Assembly: GCA_902760315.1 (NCBI GenBank)
Contig: CACWFV010000017.1
Span: 1 to 37,971 of the forward strand
Direction of reading: 5' to 3'
Origin: an uncultured Bacteroidales bacterium
GTDB lineage: Bacteria; Bacteroidota; Bacteroidia; Bacteroidales; Bacteroidaceae
DNA: 37,971 bases
In this document: positions 34,498-37,971 of the stretch, in pieces
How positions within the stretch are numbered: position 1 is the stretch's first letter
Layout: each line of letters opens with the position of its first letter
Position numbers and translations under genes: made by a program
The notes under the pieces: generated by a model
What the model was told of the DNA's origin: nothing
The model's input: only the letters and a program-made list of their open reading frames with translations
Databases searched by the model: none

Positions 34498-37110
34498 ATG
34501 AAACTGAAATTCACGATAAACTATAATACAGCATGGGGTGAAAGCATGCATGTAGTCATCTGCTATCACAGCCAGGATGGAAGCAGCAGGCGACAAGACC
34601 TGCCCATGCAGACCGAGGACGGTCAGCTGTGGGTGCTGGAGACGGCAGCACTGGTCAGCAGGCACCATCCGCTGTCGTACATAGAATACCACTATCAGGT
34701 GGAAAATGCAACGCCACAGTCTGACCATCAGTCAGGAAACGCAGAGAGCGAAGTGCTGCGGCGGGAGTGGGCGCTGGTGCCGAGACGGTACTATTTCGAC
34801 GGTTCGAAGGACTATGTGTTCCATGATCAGTGGCGTGACCGTCCGTTGCCCTACCATCTCTATAGCGATGCCTATCTGACCAGCGTGCACGGTCGTCGCG
34901 GCGAGGATGTGGAGGCTGCCCGACTGCCCCTGTTCCGTCGTACCGTGCTGTTCCGCGTCTCGGCGCCCCAGTTGCTGGAGGGGCAGGCCGTAGCCATCTG
35001 TGGCAGTCATCCGTCAATCGGCTCGTGGAACACGTCACGCTATCTGCAGATGCGGTATGTGGGCTGTGGCGAGTGGATGCTGACGGTCGACGCGATGGGT
35101 TGGCTGATGCCGGTGGAGTATAAGTATGTGGTGGTGGACAGCAAGACGCATGCACTCGTGGCGTGGGAAGAGGGCGACAACCGCATGGTGACGGCTGAGA
35201 ACAACCAGCTGACGGATGGCGAGGTGCTGGTGCTCTACGGCGATGCCCTGCGACTCTGCGAACAGCCGTGGCGACTGGCAGGAGTGGCCGTCCCCGTCTT
35301 CTCGCTGCGCTCAGAACACAGCTATGGCGTGGGCGACTTTGGCGACCTGCGGCGCCTGGTAGACTGGGCGGTGCTGACGGGTATGAAGGTTATCCAGGTA
35401 CTGCCTGTCAACGACACCACGACGAACCACCAGTGGATGGACTCCTGTCCTTATAACATCGTCAGCTTCTTTGCCCTGCATCCGCACTATATCGACTTGG
35501 AGGCGGCCGGCACGCTGCGCTCGAAGACGAAGATGACGCAGGAACTCAATGCCTTGCACTATAGCGACTATGAGGCTGTGGACCGCGTGAAGTCGGAATA
35601 CTTGCGTGAGCTCTTCGACGAGCAGGGGAAAACGGTGCTGGCAACGAAGGAGTGTAAGGCGTTCTGTGAGGCTAATGCCGACTGGCTTGCCGACTATGCA
35701 GAATATCGTGACGAGGCGCTCGACTATGTGAGCTTTGTGCAGTACCTGTTGCACCAACAGTTGACGGCTGCTGCCGACTATGCCCGCGAGCAGGGCGTAG
35801 TGCTGAAGGGCGACCTGCCCATTGGTGTCCATCGCGACAGCGTGGAGACGCGCAAGCACCCAGAACTCTTCCACCTCGACGCACAGGCTGGTTCACCGCC
35901 TGACAGTTTCTCACAACATGGCCATAACTGGGGCTTCCCAACCTACGACTGGAACGAGGACCTGTTGCGTATGCTGAGGCTCCGTCTTAGCCGCCTCTCG
36001 CAGTATTTCGATGCTCTGCGCATCGACCACGTGCTGGGCTATTTCCGCATCTGGGAGATTCCTGTCGAGGCTATCGATGGCGTGCTGGGCCATTTCTCGC
36101 CCTCGCTGCCGCTGACTGTCGACGAGATAGAATACTTCGGACTGCCATTCCATAAGGAACTGTATACCAAGCCCTTCATCAACGACCGACTGGTCAGCCG
36201 GCTGTTTGGCATCCATGCGGAGTATGTGCGTGACAACTTCCTGGTGCGCAAGGCCTATAACCTCTACGACCTCGCCGACCAGTGTGCCACCCAGCGGCGC
36301 ATTACTACACTCTTTGCCGACCGTCGCGACGAGAACAGCCTGTGGATTCGTGACGGACTGATGCAGCTGATTTCGAACGTGCTCTTCGTGGAAGACCCGC
36401 ACCAACCGGAGATGTATCATCCGCGCGTAGGAGCCACCAAGGAACCCGTCTTCGAGGCGCTGACCAGCGAGGAGAAAGATGCCTACCTGCGACTCTATAA
36501 CAACTACTTCTACCAGCGCCACTCGTTCTTCTGGGGACAGCAGGCTCTGCACCGGCTGCCTGCTATGATGGGCGACTCACGCATGCTCTTCTGTGCCGAG
36601 GACTTGGGAATGTTGCCCGACTGCGTGGAACCCGTGCTCGACCAGTTGCGCATCCTGACGCTCGAAATCCAGCAGTTGCCCAAGCAGCAGGGCTTCGAAT
36701 ACAGTCATCTGGAGGCGAACCCCATCCGTTCTGTCTGTACCATTGCTACCCACGACATGACGCCTCTGCGCCTCTGGTGGCAGCAACAGCCGGAGCGTCG
36801 TCAGCGCTACTATGTCACCATGCTGCAGAAGGAGGGTAGGGCGCCAGAGCAGTTGCCTGCCCACCTTGCAGAGGAAATCATCGCCCGCCATCTGTATTGT
36901 CCCTCCATGCTCTGCATCCTGCAGTTGCAGGACTGGCTGGCAATGGATAGCGAGCTGCGTTCGAAGCGTCCTGACGAGGAGCGTGTCAACACGCCCAGCG
37001 ACGCCTACAACCGTTGGCAGTACCGCATGCACCTGACCATCGAAGAACTCCTCCAGGCCACGAAGTTCAACACGAAGCTGCGTACCATGATTCAGCGCTC
37101 GCGCCGTTAG
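34498..37110 (+). CDS. malQ: 4-alpha-glucanotransferase with N-terminal starch-binding domains
   Basis: This 870-residue GH77 amylomaltase transfers alpha-1,4-glucan segments in maltodextrin use. The first 240 or so residues are starch-binding-like beta domains (CBM20-type; for example AICGSHPSIGSWNTSRYLQM near residue 160). The GH77 core has LRSEHSYGVGDFGDL (near 268), the RIDHVLGYFRIWEIP segment with the nucleophile region (near 507), CAEDLGMLPDCVEPVL (near 700) with the acid/base glutamate, and ATHDMTPLRLWW. The start ATG 34498 gives MKLKFTINYNT; an upstream TTG lies within the -7 box. No signal peptide, so it is cytoplasmic. Confidence 0.94.
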   Translation: MKLKFTINYNTAWGESMHVVICYHSQDGSSRRQDLPMQTEDGQLWVLETAALVSRHHPLSYIEYHYQVENATPQSDHQSGNAESEVLRREWALVPRRYYFDGSKDYVFHDQWRDRPLPYHLYSDAYLTSVHGRRGEDVEAARLPLFRRTVLFRVSAPQLLEGQAVAICGSHPSIGSWNTSRYLQMRYVGCGEWMLTVDAMGWLMPVEYKYVVVDSKTHALVAWEEGDNRMVTAENNQLTDGEVLVLYGDALRLCEQPWRLAGVAVPVFSLRSEHSYGVGDFGDLRRLVDWAVLTGMKVIQVLPVNDTTTNHQWMDSCPYNIVSFFALHPHYIDLEAAGTLRSKTKMTQELNALHYSDYEAVDRVKSEYLRELFDEQGKTVLATKECKAFCEANADWLADYAEYRDEALDYVSFVQYLLHQQLTAAADYAREQGVVLKGDLPIGVHRDSVETRKHPELFHLDAQAGSPPDSFSQHGHNWGFPTYDWNEDLLRMLRLRLSRLSQYFDALRIDHVLGYFRIWEIPVEAIDGVLGHFSPSLPLTVDEIEYFGLPFHKELYTKPFINDRLVSRLFGIHAEYVRDNFLVRKAYNLYDLADQCATQRRITTLFADRRDENSLWIRDGLMQLISNVLFVEDPHQPEMYHPRVGATKEPVFEALTSEEKDAYLRLYNNYFYQRHSFFWGQQALHRLPAMMGDSRMLFCAEDLGMLPDCVEPVLDQLRILTLEIQQLPKQQGFEYSHLEANPIRSVCTIATHDMTPLRLWWQQQPERRQRYYVTMLQKEGRAPEQLPAHLAEEIIARHLYCPSMLCILQLQDWLAMDSELRSKRPDEERVNTPSDAYNRWQYRMHLTIEELLQATKFNTKLRTMIQRSRR

Positions 37111-37127
37111 TCCATCGTGGATTCGGC

Positions 37128-37255
37128 TAAGGCTTGTACTGCTTCGTACTAGGCTTATACGGCTCTGTACTAGGCTGATACAGTTTCGTATTAGGCTTAT
37201 ACGTTCCCCGTATTAGGCTTGCCTGTGCGCGTATCAGGCTGAGCCGCGGGCGGGG
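37128..37255. repeat. Tandem array of about 21-bp units
   Basis: Five to six degenerate units of 21-22 bp begin with TAGGCT (or AAGGCT, CAGGCT), usually followed by TATAC or GATAC, and end in GTAC or GTAT; starts are 37128, 37150, 37171, 37192, 37214 and 37235. Several units contain a small dyad of the form ATACg...cGTAT. The array begins 18 bp after the malQ stop, on the side facing a minus-strand promoter. Confidence 0.75.
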
Positions 37256-37280
37256 TGGACTGTGCCTCTGGTTGATGATG

Positions 37281-37312
37281 CAAAGTTACTAATAAAAGAG
37301 GTGCGATGCAAA
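37281..37312 (-). promoter_or_regulatory. Minus-strand promoter facing the 21-bp array
   Basis: On the minus strand TTTG (37309-37312), 20 nt, TAACTTTG (37281-37288) match the consensus. Transcription would start near 37274, cross the array and run antisense into the malQ 3' end. No gene lies downstream on this strand before mltG, about 2.7 kb away. Confidence 0.55.
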
Positions 37313-37433
37313 TCTTTTGCCTAAAATCCGCCATTTTCGAGGGGTATTTTCCGCCCTAATTTTCACGAAAAATCCGAGGTCGCTCCTGCAAGGGTTTTGC
37401 TACCTGATACCACACACTTATTCGGGGCTCGAA

Positions 37434-37630
37434 CTGGACAAATGGATTATGGACTATGGACGTTTTGGTGATTTTTAATTGCGCAGGCGCTTATAGCAAA
37501 TATAATATAATATTATAATATTATATTATATTTGAATAATAATAATTATAATTATTATTTTCCCTCCTTTCTTCCCGTTTTCCACTAAAATTTTAGGAAA
37601 ACGTCCATAGTCCATAGTCCAGATGTCCAG
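37434..37630. repeat. 33-bp inverted repeat with AT-rich core
   Basis: The arms at 37434-37466 and 37598-37630 are reverse complements with about four mismatches, both ending inward at CGTTTT/AAAACG. Each arm contains TATGGAC repeated with a 7-bp period. The 131-bp interior has no gene. Confidence 0.75.
37498..37559. repeat. Two adjacent perfect AT-only palindromes
   Basis: A 36-bp perfect palindrome (37498-37533) and a 22-bp perfect palindrome (37538-37559), both of A and T only, are separated by four bases. Both lie inside the 33-bp inverted repeat. Confidence 0.85.
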
Positions 37631-37685
37631 TTTCAACAAATGTGTAAAAAAGGAATAGGAATAATTACGAATAGTTGCCTTATTA

Positions 37686-37717
37686 TTTGCATATCTCATG
37701 GATTTTTTGTACCTTTG
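37686..37717 (+). promoter_or_regulatory. Promoter of the broken M15 gene
   Basis: TTTG (37686-37689), 20 nt, TACCTTTG (37710-37717) match the consensus. The expected start lies within a few bases of the ATG at 37726, so the transcript would be nearly leaderless. Confidence 0.65.
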
Positions 37718-37725
37718 CAGTAGCA

Positions 37726-37923
37726 ATGAAGATGAGGAAATTGCTGGGAATTGTGGGACTGTGGCTGGTGACCGTTTGCGCGTATGGTCAGCAGGTGTAG
37801 TTGGATACGTTGAGGGTTCAGTATGTGGATTTTCAGGGGAAGAATCAATGTGGAGAGTTGATTTGTAATCGTTGGGGTGGGGCATGGCGCTCGCTGAAAG
37901 ACTACCAGCATTTCGAAAAATAG
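37726..37923 (+). pseudogene. Remnant of a secreted M15-type peptidase
   Basis: The frame opens with a signal peptide (MKMRKLLGIVGLWLVTVCAYG), hits an in-frame TAG at codon 25 (37798-37800) and continues to a TAG at 37921-37923. The part after the first stop has LDTLRVQYVDFQGKNQCGEL and then ICN, the N-terminal signature of M15-like D-alanyl-D-alanine carboxypeptidases, and ends RWGGAWRSLKDYQHFEK, their C-terminal motif with the zinc-ligand histidine. The middle of the domain (well over 100 residues in intact proteins) is missing, so the gene carries both a nonsense codon and an internal deletion. The promoter is intact. Confidence 0.75.
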
Positions 37924-37971
37924 TATAAATATCAGAAAAAATCACGATAAATTTGGCATTTCGCTATCTTA

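Noticed and set aside
37128-37255. CRISPR array
   Set aside because: Units are 21-22 bp head to tail with degenerate copies and no unique spacers, and no cas genes are near.
37526-37945. Minus-strand 139-residue frame over the repeat region
   Set aside because: It crosses the palindromes and the M15 remnant, has low-complexity residues and no recognisable domain.

Overview
The window looks like chromosomal DNA from a Bacteroidales bacterium, most likely Prevotellaceae (inference). Three things point there: the gene families (class III fructose-bisphosphatase, a glucanotransferase with an N-terminal starch-binding extension, short RecQ, ManC/Gmd/Fcl), the near absence of Shine-Dalgarno sites, and many copies of the Bacteroidetes sigma-ABfr promoter (TTTG, 19-21 nt, TAnnTTTG). 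Almost all genes lie on the minus strand; only ilvC and malQ are intact genes on the plus strand. I see no tRNA, rRNA, insertion sequence, prophage or CRISPR array.

Layout: 1-372 is the 5' end of rpmA plus rplU. 373-936 is intergenic and holds a small-RNA-like unit and the rpiB terminator. 937-3392 is rpiB-tkt (non-oxidative pentose phosphate pathway). 3559-5311 holds a DEDDh exonuclease, a LUD-domain protein and a flavodoxin-family protein. 5529-9238 is galK, galM and folC. 9277-12701 is dnaJ, grpE and an ABC-F ATPase. 12787-16868 is an unusual cluster: a short HPPK-like protein, class III fbp and two divergent glycosyltransferases. 16869-18458 is an FGGY sugar kinase, divergent from ilvC (18784-19833), which has a structured leader. 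19878-23579 is recQ-recJ. 23816-25824 is ptb-buk, and 25889-29052 is manC-gmd-fcl (GDP-L-fucose synthesis). 29170-33039 is glnS, a TPR protein and a DedA protein in one tight operon. 33369-37110 is mltG and malQ, divergent. 37111-37971 is gene-poor, with tandem and inverted repeats and a wrecked M15 peptidase gene.

The genes are mostly housekeeping; the unexpected content is between them. The strongest item is a pair of near-identical promoter-plus-leader units (about 612-741 minus and 33188-33318 plus). They share a conserved 5' segment, end in unrelated hairpins, and drive no obvious gene, so they look like two members of a multicopy small-RNA family. Other items are a structured ilvC leader with two hairpins sharing one loop, a 13-bp inverted repeat lying on the -33 boxes of the divergent kinase and ilvC promoters, an octameric repeat (NNNTTYCR) placed just after two stop codons, a roughly 21-bp tandem array facing a good promoter downstream of malQ, and a 33-bp inverted repeat enclosing two perfect AT-only palindromes. 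Functions for these are inference; the sequence patterns are directly visible.
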